From Ficedula albicollis (lineage: Eukaryota; Chordata; Aves; Passeriformes; Muscicapidae): DNA of 64,000 bases. The notes beneath the pieces were generated by a model. The model saw nothing but the letters and a program-made list of their open reading frames with translations, was not told where the DNA came from and did not search any database. The translations under genes were made by a program, and so were the position numbers. The DNA lies in contig NC_021677.1 of NCBI RefSeq assembly GCF_000247815.1, positions 44,366,864 through 44,430,863 of the forward strand, given 5' to 3'. Positions 37,860 through 49,400 of this stretch are shown piece by piece; position 1 is the stretch's first letter, and every line of letters starts with the position of its first letter.

Positions 37860-38070
37860 ATTCAAAAATATGATCAGGTGTCTCAAAAGCAATTCAGACA
37901 CTATCAGGAAAAGCCCGAAGGAAATAGAATAAAATCCATGCAGGTACTTAAAAGACAAATAGATGTGGTGCTTAGACACATGGTTTAGTGGTGGGCTTGG
38001 CAGTGTTAAGTTTATGTTTGGACACAATGAGCTTGGAGATCTTTCCCAACATAAATAATTCTATGTTTCT
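37860..38070 (+). mobile_element. CR1 LINE 3' end, sense, old
   Basis: The part from 37,940 on follows a CR1 3' end: 'aaatagatgtggtgcttaga', 'acatggtttagtgg', then 'ttggagatctttcccaac' and a terminal 'attctatg' octamer (38059-38066). It is diverged from the other CR1 copies in the window and belongs to the subtype with an 'acatggtttagtgg' tail. Confidence 0.8.
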
Positions 38071-39533
38071 AAAATCTTGGTGGAGCCAGAAATGTCTGTA
38101 TCATGTTTTGCCTATGAAAACAATAAGGGTGTAGAAAGAACATGCAATATTAACGTAATCATGTAAAAATAGGTAGTCTACAGACTAGTACAGTCCAATG
38201 CCAAATTCAGGCAGAATCCAGACATTTGGAAGATTGCATGATTCTAGAGCTTTATGCAAATTGTAGCCATCAGGGACCTTTTTTTTTTCTTTTTCCTAAT
38301 TAACTGTATAGAGAGATTATGAAAGAACTGGTATAATCATGAGGAAATAGATGTCATGGACTTGTTACATCTTGCCATCCTTTCTTTCTCCACTGATCAA
38401 AAATAGCTCTCTCATTTAAAAGTCTGGAACTTGCATTTTGTTTTCTCTGAAGGTGTTTGGAGACCTTCTTTCTGTGGAGGACTAAACGGATCCAGAAAAG
38501 GCAATAATTACAAAATTACTTAGCTACACTGACTCTGGGAAGTTTGCTGACATGGACAGTCACTTTTCTTACATTGAATTTGCTTAGCCCCCAGAATGGC
38601 TATAGAGCTGTCCAGTTTGATTTTATTCAGACATAAGTTGTTGTTGTGAAAAGACACTTTGAAACAAGAAGATCTATTCCAGATCAATGCCACATCAAAG
38701 AAAAGAAAAGAATAAAGAAAGGATGGGAAGGAGGAAAAAAGAGAAGGAGGGAGTATAACTAAATAAAATAATTAATAAGCCAGTATTCAAGCTGCAACTC
38801 TCAGATAAACTTTCATTTCAAATCTCTTAAGTATTTAAGTCCTTTAAGGCTTTCAAGTTCTTTAGTTTTTTTCCTACCCTCTCCCCTCTGTTAAATGGTG
38901 CCGTGCAGATGCTTGACTGTATTTGTTCAGTTAAATGTATTTCTTCCCGCCCAACTCTTCAGTTTTCCCTCATTGTAGCCTGAAAGGTTTCTTTTGAGTC
39001 TTTTTTTAGCCACATTTTTTCATTCTTACTAGGTCTTGAGATGTACTTTATTATGTTTTCCTGGGTTATTCCATTCACCATTGAAAATTAGCTTTTATAT
39101 TTGGACTTCTGTTTAATGTTCCTATCAAATGACTTCCACACAGAACAAAGGTTGAAATTATTATTATTGTTATTTAATATTTCAGAGGCCATTAAAAAGA
39201 ATAACATCTACAGGTATTCATGAGAGATTTCCAAGGGTTTGTTTGTATTTATAAGGCCAGGAAGTACTATGAATAAATAGTTCAAAACAAATAGAATTTC
39301 AGGTTTCCATTTGTACTATAGCTTTTAATAGAAAAATAATTTGATGGAAAGCCCTGACAAGATTTATGATGTTTTATTTTGCCCATAAAAGAAATTTTGA
39401 ACTTCAAACTTCTGCTTGTATTTTGTCTTTTTCTTTTGCTTTTGTCTCAAGAGATATTTCCAGTGTTTTGAAATGGTTCTAAATAATCTGTTTATTAGTA
39501 AGTATTTATTTGTGTGTTTATTACTTTTTTTCA
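38071..39533. other. AT-rich non-coding stretch
   Basis: I see nothing recognisable apart from short purine-rich tracts (about 38,695-38,755). Confidence 0.45.
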
Positions 39534-39838
39534 GGCCATTTAATGAAAACTATACAGTTCATTTCTCTAGCAGTCTTGGAATAAATTACAATGTCATTAA
39601 AACTAGAGTGGCAGAATGCACAATTAATGACTTGCAAAAGTATGCCAATAAACCATGCTGGAAACATTGGGAAATTAATAAAGCTGTAATGCAATTAGAG
39701 TCAAAATTTGTATTCTGGGAGAAAATCTCTGTCAAACTTAGTGGTTGTGCTGAGCTAATATATTTCAAGTTGCTTTTAAGGGATACCATACTTCCTATAC
39801 AGAAGGACTTCTTATTACGGGAAAACAGTCCAATCTAG
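39534..39838 (+). other. Unrecognised open stretch, exon-like but unsupported
   Basis: A ~100-codon stretch stays open after a good acceptor-like sequence (pyrimidines plus cag at about 39,522-39,535). It is part of a 140-codon frame whose ATG-side is Phe-rich low complexity. The translated segment has balanced composition (charged, Cys and Trp residues), but I recognise no family, and there is no donor site because a stop (tag) ends the frame. It could be a terminal exon, an old pseudogene piece or chance, and I favour chance. Confidence 0.1.
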
Positions 39839-40935
39839 AGTGAAAAATGACAGCTCTGTAACCTCCTAAAACCATTTTACAGCTATTCATGTAGTAGGCC
39901 AGATTACCAGCCACTGTATATTAGCACTGAGGCATTGCTAAGACACCATGACACAACAAAATTTTACACCAGTGAAATAACTGGCAAAAGAGATGAAAAA
40001 AATCTTTGTGTTTATTCAGTATGTTATTGGCAAAGAAGTGCTTGAACCTGAATGATAAGCCTCCCTGCCCTCTCCTCTCAAATTTTGCATATAAAAAAAC
40101 ACCAGGTATTTTGGCCATATTGAATCTGTGTCTGGAGCACTGACACAGAAACAAACTTTGCTGAGCATTGGAAAAACCAACACATGGTATAATTATCTCT
40201 GTGCAGAGACAGGGACTGTGTGGTGTTTAAATGCTTGGTCAGAAATTATGGGGGGTGGTGTCATTATCACTGTGCATTTGGTTGATAATGCAGGAAGAGC
40301 TGAATAAACAGCACAAAGGAGGATTACTCTGGAAAATTTTTGGAACTTTAATAGTTAGTCTAAGGCCCTTCTATATTCAGTGAAAAAACACAGACACTTT
40401 TAAAGATGTTTAATGCTATCCAGATTGTGAGGATAGATGAATGAGTCATCCTGTAGAGAAACTTATCAGTTTCTGTGGAATATAAAATAATGTTTAACAA
40501 TTCAACTAGTTCTGGAACCAGTGGTTTAAATGACAAGGATGCAAATTACACCTGTAATTTTATAGATTTTTTATAATTGAGCTGAAACTTTAGCACTGGT
40601 TTCCTACTTATTTTACCTAAAAAAAAATCAACAGTCTTTACATTCAAATTTTAAGCATGTAGTTATTGGCTATAAATAGTGACTAAGATTTCACTGTAAC
40701 ATGTACTGTACAGTATGGTACATAAGTCAGGATTATTTCAGAAACAGTTTCAGACAAAAATAATTCTTACTTACACTTCTAGAGCACACGAGTTATTTGT
40801 CCAGCAGATAAGCAGACCTGTCTCTGAGTAATCCCTTTAAAATAGTCCAAGTTCTTTAGATTTTAGGGAAGAGTGGATATTTCTTCCCAACTGATAATAA
40901 CAAACATGGTGGTAGAAATACAAGGTAACAGCAAG
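39839..40935. other. Non-coding stretch
   Basis: No gene or known repeat is seen. Confidence 0.45.
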
Positions 40936-41012
40936 GAGAAAGGGAGAGAGAGAGAAAGAGAGAGAGGGAGAGGAAAGAAGGAAGGAAGGAAGGAAGGAAG
41001 GAAGGAAGGAAG
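40936..41012. repeat. Compound (GA)n / (GGAA)n microsatellite
   Basis: A GA-rich part (40936-40975) runs into about nine GGAA tetranucleotides (40976-41012). It is a likely length-polymorphic simple repeat. Confidence 0.95.
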
Positions 41013-42827
41013 ACACTTGAGAAAATTATTAGTTGTTGAATAAATTTTTTCTTTTTTCCTTTTTGTACTGAAAAATCATGCTAGAAATGGAACTTTTTCA
41101 TCAGTGTTAATATTTTGCATAGTAGAACTACAGATGACACAGGATAAATAAAAGTGTTTGAATAAGTTTCATGCCAGCTATACTTTAGTTTGAGCTGAGT
41201 GATTGAAATGCCAAAGAGCTTTTTACCTTGATACAAGAATAAGCATAAATTCTTTAGGTGGCTGTTAGCAGCACACATTCATCAATTATGACAAATCATT
41301 AGCTTTCATGGAAAACAACAGTGGAATGAAAATGTTCCTTGACTATAGCTGGAATAAGAAATAGCCTGAAGCCATCCTGAGCTTTTCATAGATTGACATT
41401 AGATTGTAATTATCTTTTATTATGAGACATTATTTGGATCTATAATTCAGATTTTCATAACATCAGATATAGTTATTCTTGTTCATAATGCTGTGGGGAA
41501 ATAGTGTGCTCACCTGGATCTCGATTACAGTTTTGGATGATGACTTTGGAAAGATGGTCATGGTTGTCTTGAGTAGGTAGGAATGCAAATGTTTTTTTCA
41601 TCAAAAACAATAAATAAAAGCAACAAAGTTCATGCCCTGCAGCTACTGCACTTGCAGGCATTCTTACATATGCCTGTGTTTTCTGTCAAAAAGACTGAGT
41701 TTGGTTTTGTTTGCCCAGATTCACTGTGTGATGAAATCCTAGGTAGCACAGCAAAAAGCCACTTGGAAAAGCACTAAACAAAGCACAAGGAAGAAGTGAG
41801 AAATCAGCTGCCAGACTAAGGTTTTTCAAGTGTTTCAACTGTGGCCTCACATCCTGCATTGGAAGAAAGATTACAAGTAGGAGATGAACTAAAAACCAGC
41901 TTATAAGAATCATTCTTCAAGAAAGTTAGACCCACAAACTTGTAATGTGAAGGAGGAAGAGTAGGTAGGAATGGAAGAAGAAAATGTGTGTGATTTATAA
42001 GCCCTTCACTGTTCTATACAATTTGATTTCGGGGAGGAAAGAAAAAAGTCTGCTGGCTAAGAGAAGAAAAAAGAAAGCTTGGGTCAAGAAAAAGGAAAAC
42101 ATTCTGGACCACAAAATTTCAAATTTTCTATGACAGGTTATTTTCTGATTTCAAATCTTGCCATGCTTTAATGTATACTGTCCTTTAATGAGTCATGTAC
42201 TTATTTTGGCTCATTAGTGTCACGCCAGTCATTTAAAGGAGTGTTTAGTTTACAGATAGTCTAACTCAGAAGTTTACACAGTGTTGTACTGGTGCCCTTC
42301 TCCTTGCAGAACAAGATATATCTATCTTTCATGATCTCTGGAGGTGAGAAAAGTCATTGCTGGGATGTCACCAGCTTTTAGCAGGATTTTCAAACCTCTA
42401 GGCAATGAAGTCATCCATATTTCACCTAAAATAGTAGAATATTTGCAGTCACTTTAAGGTCATTCTGCAATCTAGGAATGCATTAGAAGTTGTATAGTAT
42501 ATTTCATAGTTTATTATTTGTCTTTTATTTTGAAGATTCTGGAATTTTTTTTCTTATTCCTTGTTTCTCCTGAAAAAAAATCTTACTCTGTGAGAATAGA
42601 TGCAATTCCATGCTCATCAGAAAATGGACTAGAATATCTTCAAAACGCTATTTCCTTCACATTCAGAGTAAGATTTTTATTTTCATATTTTATAGACAAG
42701 TAACCTATTAATAAACCAGAAAAAATACTATTTATGTTATATATGAACAATAATTTGAACAAAACATTATCCCTTAAGTAATGAAAATTCAATGAGTTTA
42801 CATAAAACATAAATTTAAGAACATCAC
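41013..42827. other. AT-rich non-coding stretch
   Basis: No gene or interspersed repeat is recognised up to the T-G-T homopolymer block. Confidence 0.45.
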
Positions 42828-43564
<737 letters not shown>

Positions 43565-43624
43565 TGAGGACCTGATAAGAGAGGACCTAACAAGTGACCA
43601 AATAGCTGTGGTGCTTAAACAGTA

Positions 43625-44105
43625 AAAGAGGATTGTGAAATTCTGGAAAAGATTAAACAATGTTTTAAGCAGAGCCAGATTAATACTAATTTCATTTTAC
43701 AAGGCACTGATTAAGACCTTGTTCAGAATGTAACATACAATTCTGGTCAACTATTTTCAAGAAAGGTTAACATAATAAAGGAGCATGTAGGGAAGAGCTA
43801 TTATAGTAATTAGGGGAATGCAATATTTTTCTGAGCAAGAGAGGTTTAGAACTTGGCTTGCACAGCCTCAGCTAGAAAAAAATTATCATGGATTTGGGGT
43901 TTACTAATTTGTTCAGATGTGGAGGGGTAGATGTGAAGGAAGAACTAGAAGAACTGTGAAGGAAGAATAGAACTACTTAAACCTAAAAGTCAGTACAGAT
44001 ACCTGTTTAAAGCAAAGTACATGAGTGGCTCAGGTATAAAGTTAGAATTGGAAATTAGAAGATCTCTAACCAGGTGGAACTGCAAATGTCTTTCAAACTT
44101 GACAG
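43625..44105 (+). mobile_element. Ancient CR1/L3-like LINE remnant, sense
   Basis: Phrases such as 'attctggtcaactattttca', 'aagaaaggtt', 'gggaagagctattatagtaa', 'taggggaatg' and 'gagaggtttagaacttggct' follow the layout of the CR1-clade 3' region (tacaattctggtcacc...caagaaagat...agagctattaggatgat...gaggctgagagagcttggct). It is heavily diverged. The 3' end is not clear. Confidence 0.5.
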
Positions 44106-45378
44106 CATATAAAAGATGTTTTAAGATTCAAGTGTTGCAGGAGTAAATTTTGAAATTGATTTTTTGTTCATTATCTCTGAAAAGGTGATATTAGTGGCTA
44201 CATTGGCTGTAATGGAGGTTCATGTTTAAGACAAAAGGACTGGATCAATGTTTGTGATTTGCCCTGTATTAATCTAATCCAAATGAGGGGGGAGGGGGGC
44301 AGCAGTTGTGGTTTAGCAATTTTTCAGCTACTATGGACATGGGAATGATAACCTTGAAAAATTCTGCAGTCTTTCTGTGGGGCAGCATAACTACCACACT
44401 TGATGTTTTACAGTGTTTTACATTTGTTAGATTTACTTTAGTAAGCTTACTGGAAAATGTTGATTATGAGTCCTATAGGGATGCAGATATTCTTGGACAA
44501 CCTATAAGAACTCAAAGGCTGTCTGCAATTATAGGGACACTGAAACAAAAAAAAAATTGAACCTGTCCAATACTATTTCCCATCATCTTTCCTGCTTCTA
44601 ACCTTCATAGGAGAAATTGATGCTGTGTCTTACAATCCCCAAGTAGTAATTTATTAAATTTTCACATCTTGGCCAATACCTGATTCAGTACTACAACAAC
44701 ACTGCCATTAAAAATATTAAACAAATTTTATATCAAGTGATTTGATACACAAATGTGGTTTTTCCTGTGATGCTACTTGATTAATTGCACAAAGTCAGTT
44801 TACTTATAGTACATTTTATATTCATAGTAATTTGAAACAACAGTTTCAAAACTATTGTATTAAGCATTGCTTTATGAATTATGTGATGCTTTTTTGATAT
44901 TGGTAGACTTGATGTTGAAAAATTTTATATATATATATTTTTGTGCATGTAAATATCAGAATTTAGTCTTTTGTTGACCCTATTAATTTTCTTAAAATTT
45001 GTGATTGAACTCTGCAATTTGAATAAATGGTTTCCTAATATTGTGGTGCTTTTCTGAAAGGGTGGTGGCAAAAAGGTTTTCTCTGTATTCAGACAGAGTT
45101 ACATTTGAATGCCTGAGGAACACATTTGATTTCATTATTTCACTGTTTAGCAATTGTGTTGAAAATATGTATTTTTGAAGCTGATAATGTGGTTATCAGG
45201 TGGTGATAATGTGGCACTTTAAATGATAAATATAATAAATATTTTAATTAGAAGTTAATGTCACAGAACTTCTCACAGATTTAGAAGTATCATTCTGAAA
45301 CAGGGTCTTAAAATATAGATTTTATGACTCATAAAAATAATTGTAACTATTAAAAAAACTTAGATATTTAAGACAGTC
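44106..45378. other. AT-rich non-coding stretch
   Basis: An 84-codon frame at 44306-44560 has balanced composition but no recognised domain. Otherwise nothing is seen. Confidence 0.45.
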
Positions 45379-45440
45379 ATGGTTTAACCCCACCCTACAA
45401 CTGAGAACCACACAGCTGCTTCCTCACTTCCACTGATGGG
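45379..45440 (+). mobile_element. ERVK-type LTR, 5' part (left of a nested insertion)
   Basis: The start 'catggtttaaccccaccc' followed by 'cacacagctgcttcctcact' is the well-known 5' end of avian ERVK-type LTRs. The match stops near 45,440 and resumes near 46,365, so the LTR is interrupted. Confidence 0.6.
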
Positions 45441-46364
45441 ATGTGTGTCAGAGACTGAAATATTATAGTTTATGACTTAAATATTTTCATGAAAGACTTT
45501 TGCTTATTATAGCAGAACTGTATTACAAAAGCTGCAAAGAATACCACCACACCCTGCAGAGGTCTTTGAAGTGAGGTCCTACGCATTTGCTGATGAATAT
45601 AAAGTAAAACTCAGGGATTTGTACAAAGTCCAAGGCTAACACCTTCAGGGAGGAGATGCCAGCCCCAGGGCTATCAGCTGCCAGGCTCACACAGACCCTC
45701 ACACCACAGAGTGGGGGAGAGAGGCTTTGGGTGAGCACGGGAAGGGCTCTGGCCAGAGGCAGTGACTGCCCATCCTCTGACGCGCAGAGCAGCTCCGCTG
45801 AGGGGCCCTTCCCTGGGAAGAGCCTGTCCACAGCACAGGGGGTGGCACGGCCCATACCCCCAGAGCCTGCACCAGAGCACTGCAGCATGGTGCAAAGGCC
45901 CTCAGTGTCACAGGGGACAGTGTCACACTGCCCCTGCAATGGGGCACCTGGCCAAGGTGTGTATTAATCCAAGGAATTCCATTCTCTTTGGCAGTGGCGG
46001 CTGTGGCGGCGGTGGCGGGACCCTCGCCACCAAGAAGAGCAGCTGGAGGGGACAACGAGACATCACTCGGACCCTCAGATGGGTGATGTGCTTCCACCTA
46101 CCCCCTGTCACCCACTCCCTGTCCCCCACCCCCACACACACCCTTTTCTATCTTTCTCTCCTTCTTTTTCTTTCTTTCTGCCTCTTTTACTATTAAATAC
46201 AACAATTTTTTGGCACCAACATCTAACCTTGTTTGGTTTTAATCTCATTTTTGGGTATATTCTGAACCTTCAAAGCTCTTTCTGATTTATACACAGAGAT
46301 TTTGCTTTCTTTCCTTTCTGTGTTTAAATCAGATGGTAACAATGTAGAAGACATGCAGAAGAGT
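45441..46364 (+). mobile_element. Second ERV-like segment inserted in the LTR; GC-rich core
   Basis: About 0.9 kb separate the two LTR pieces. The core (45,640-46,080) is GC- and CpG-rich, with a GGC-rich run near 45,993-46,020 and a pyrimidine-rich tract at 46,090-46,190. An 'attaaatacaacaa' signal-like sequence and an AT-rich tail follow. The overall plan is compatible with an LTR or LTR-proximal piece of another endogenous retrovirus family. Overlapping frames of up to 144 codons on both strands have no retroviral domain that I recognise. Exact ends and target-site duplication are not resolved. Confidence 0.4.
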
Positions 46365-46475
46365 AAAAGTGAGAAAAGTCATGAGTTAAGATAAGGATGG
46401 TTTAATAGATAAAGGAAAAGTCATGCATGCAAACAAAGCAATACAAGGAATTAATTCACTACTTCCCAGATTCTG
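46365..46475 (+). mobile_element. ERVK-type LTR, continuation after nested insertion
   Basis: The order 'aaaagtgagaaaagtcatga', 'gttaagataaggatggttta', 'atagataaaggaaaagtcat' and 'cactacttccca' follows the part of the ERVK-type LTR expected downstream of 45,440. The 3' remainder is missing, so this is a truncated LTR with no internal retroviral genes. Confidence 0.55.
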
Positions 46476-49400
46476 CCCTAATAAGAGAAAATGAACTGAA
46501 CAAATGTGTCTCTGAGCTATTTTACTGCTTGGCACTTAAAGCTGGCTCTGTAAAGCTGTTTGTTTAGACCTCTGATTACCATTTTGGTAACAGCTCCAGA
46601 TTCTTATGCCATCTTCAGATTCTTTTTTTTTGTTTTTATTTTTTTCATTTTCACCTCTGTGGTTCTTAGCAATTACTGAAACTGAACTATTTACCATGTC
46701 TGGAAGGAGATGTAAGTAAGAAGCACAAAAGAAGAAGAAGTTGGGCTTGTTGGATGCTCTCCTCTAGTTCTGGATTTGCCAAGAGTAGTTTCCTTGCAAG
46801 ACACAGAACCATGGGTGTTTTTCTCTACTAGGTTTTTCATTTCTAAGATGTCCTCACTTGCCACTGAATAGCAGTGATGAGATTGTTATATCAAAACCTA
46901 CATTGAAGCCATTATGAATGAACACTGAAGAAAAGCTGTTAAACGCTTTTAGCTTCTCAGACCTTTATAAAGTCTTCTACAAAGTATTGTTATTTTGAAG
47001 TTTATCTTCTTAATATTACTTTCATATGCAACACTAAAGCTGATTTTAGTGAGGAGTATAATGTAAAAAACTGTATGTGTGTTTCCTACTAGAAAAAAGA
47101 GCCAGGCTTGTTTTTCTGAAGTGAGATAGAACATTTGAACCTCTCCACACGTGCAGAATATTGTCTTGTTTATCTGTATGCACCATACTGTTGTGATTGG
47201 TCCTAGAAATCTATTTGGCTGACCTCTGGATAAGCAGATTTTCATCAAGCTATATTAAAAACTCTGGGCTGAGAGAGAGTTACAAATGTTAAATTTAATT
47301 AGCAAAACCTGTTACTAATGCACCTGTAATAAGCGCAGCAGGTCTGAGCCATTGCATATTTATTTCTTATACTAAGTTCAGCCACAGACAAAATCTGTAA
47401 CATTACCTACATTTTCACTGCTTGAAGTGTATTTCCTTAAATTTAAAAATAACCATCCTTGATATAGCATCCATTCAGTTCTTTGCCTTTTGCTTTTTAA
47501 TGTACCTCTAAAACCCTAAGTAGACAACAGTGTTAACTAGGGGGTTTTTGACCCTGTAGTGTCATGACTTTTTTTTTTTAGCATTATGAAGCAGGAGTGT
47601 TTTGTTTGAAATTTTGACAGTTAATGACAGAGACAACAGTTTGATCAGTAATTTTCAAACTATATTTAAACAAACTCTTTTGGATACTGATTGCATTATG
47701 ACTGTGGGAGTACAGAACACTGGGCTGCTACAACCATACAGGTCCTTGTGAAAATAATTAAACAACTGGTTTGTGGTGAATTCTTTGCTTCAGTGGCTTT
47801 AAGAATAGCAGCTTCTCAGCCACCAGTTTAAATCACTTACCTTCACAAGTGTGCAATGAAATACTAACTGGCAGAGGCCTGGGAAACAAAACCAATAGCT
47901 AGCTAAACAGTTTCACAGGCCAGCCTGATACCATAAAGTTATGAAGAAAATACAATATAGTGTAATTTTTTTAAGATGAATGTCAGCAAGCAGTTGTGAT
48001 TACCAATTACAACCATTTGTCAAAATTATGAAACACAGCCACACAGAGAAAGTAACACAAATTAATTCCTCTGTTTGGAAGAGGTACCACACCTGGTGCT
48101 CTCCTCTGTGTCTCTGGAGGTACCAGACACCATAACAAATTACAGACATCTGTGTGCATGTGAGGTGTCATAAACAGTGCTATGACACAATGCAGGGGAT
48201 CCCTCAATAAGGGTTGATTAATGCTGTGGCTTCAGAAAGGGATGGGGGGCATGGGGGCACATTTCCCTTGGCTACATGGGAATGCTTCTTTCTTCTTCCT
48301 ACACACTTAGTTTATACCAGCTGAGGATTTAGAGATGGCTTTTTAGCCACTCTGATAACTGCTTTAAATTTTCCCTTTCTAAAAGGGAAAATGATGTTGA
48401 AAAGAGAGTAATATCCTTCAGCAACAGATCTGACAGACAGTCAATACTCAAAAGTAGAAATGTTATTCTGCTAGTAACCCATTAATCTTGATCCATATCC
48501 CATAGTGCAAACTAAAGTTGCAACTACCTTCAGTGTCAGGCACCTAAGTAATAAAATTAAAGGTTTTCCTGGGGGAACCCAGAGTTAAGAGTACTTGTTC
48601 TGGAAAAGAATGATAGTTCATAAAGTTATGTAAAATTAGCAAATGGGAAGAATATCCTAAGAAAAAATTATCCCAGTCTTACCCAGGAATGTGAAATACC
48701 TAGATCTGCCCATTAAAATAAAACACATCAGTCATAGTAATAGATCATTGAAAGCAGGCATTTAAAAATAAGTTAAATAAATAAATAGATAAAATAACAA
48801 ACCCCCAACCCTGTATAGTGCATTACATAGACTATGCTAGACTGCAGGTCTGGAGGGGAAGAGATGTTTCAGAGTATCCATTAGAGGACATCTACACCTT
48901 TTGTCTCTCTCTTTTGTTTTTTTTTCTATTGCAGATTTTGCTCACCTGTTTCCTTTCTCATAGTCATTTTGATTCTTCTATCTCATTTGTACTCCTGGTG
49001 GTCTAATCTCTAAGGCAGAGCTCCATTCCTCTAGCTGGTGTTAGCAGCATCAGGTCACGTGCAGCAATTCCAATTACTTTAGAGTTATCTCCAGGGAGGA
49101 AAGGACTATTACACTGCACTCTGTAAAATTCAAAGTGCACATGTCACCAATAATCTAAAAAGTTCAGAAGGAGAAGTTACAAACCCTCAGCCCAGACAAT
49201 TTCAGTCACAATTTGCAATCTTGAATCACAGGCTGCTATTGGATTTATTATCAGAGCAAGAAGAAATGAAAGGATGTTATCCCTTGGAACGAGTTTCTTT
49301 CTGATTTATATTGCTTTAGAAAGAGAAAAATATAATGCAAATGTAAAAGGATAAGTGTTTTTTTTCTTTCTATTTTCTTTTTAATATTTAAATTGTTTCA

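Noticed and set aside
44306..44560. 84-codon frame with balanced composition as a possible exon
   Set aside because: No recognised family and no convincing splice sites. It sits next to an old CR1-like remnant.
45523..46196. Several overlapping 100-144 codon frames on both strands
   Set aside because: They lie in the GC-rich ERV-like segment, where stop codons are rare in every frame. No retroviral gag, pol or env motif is visible.
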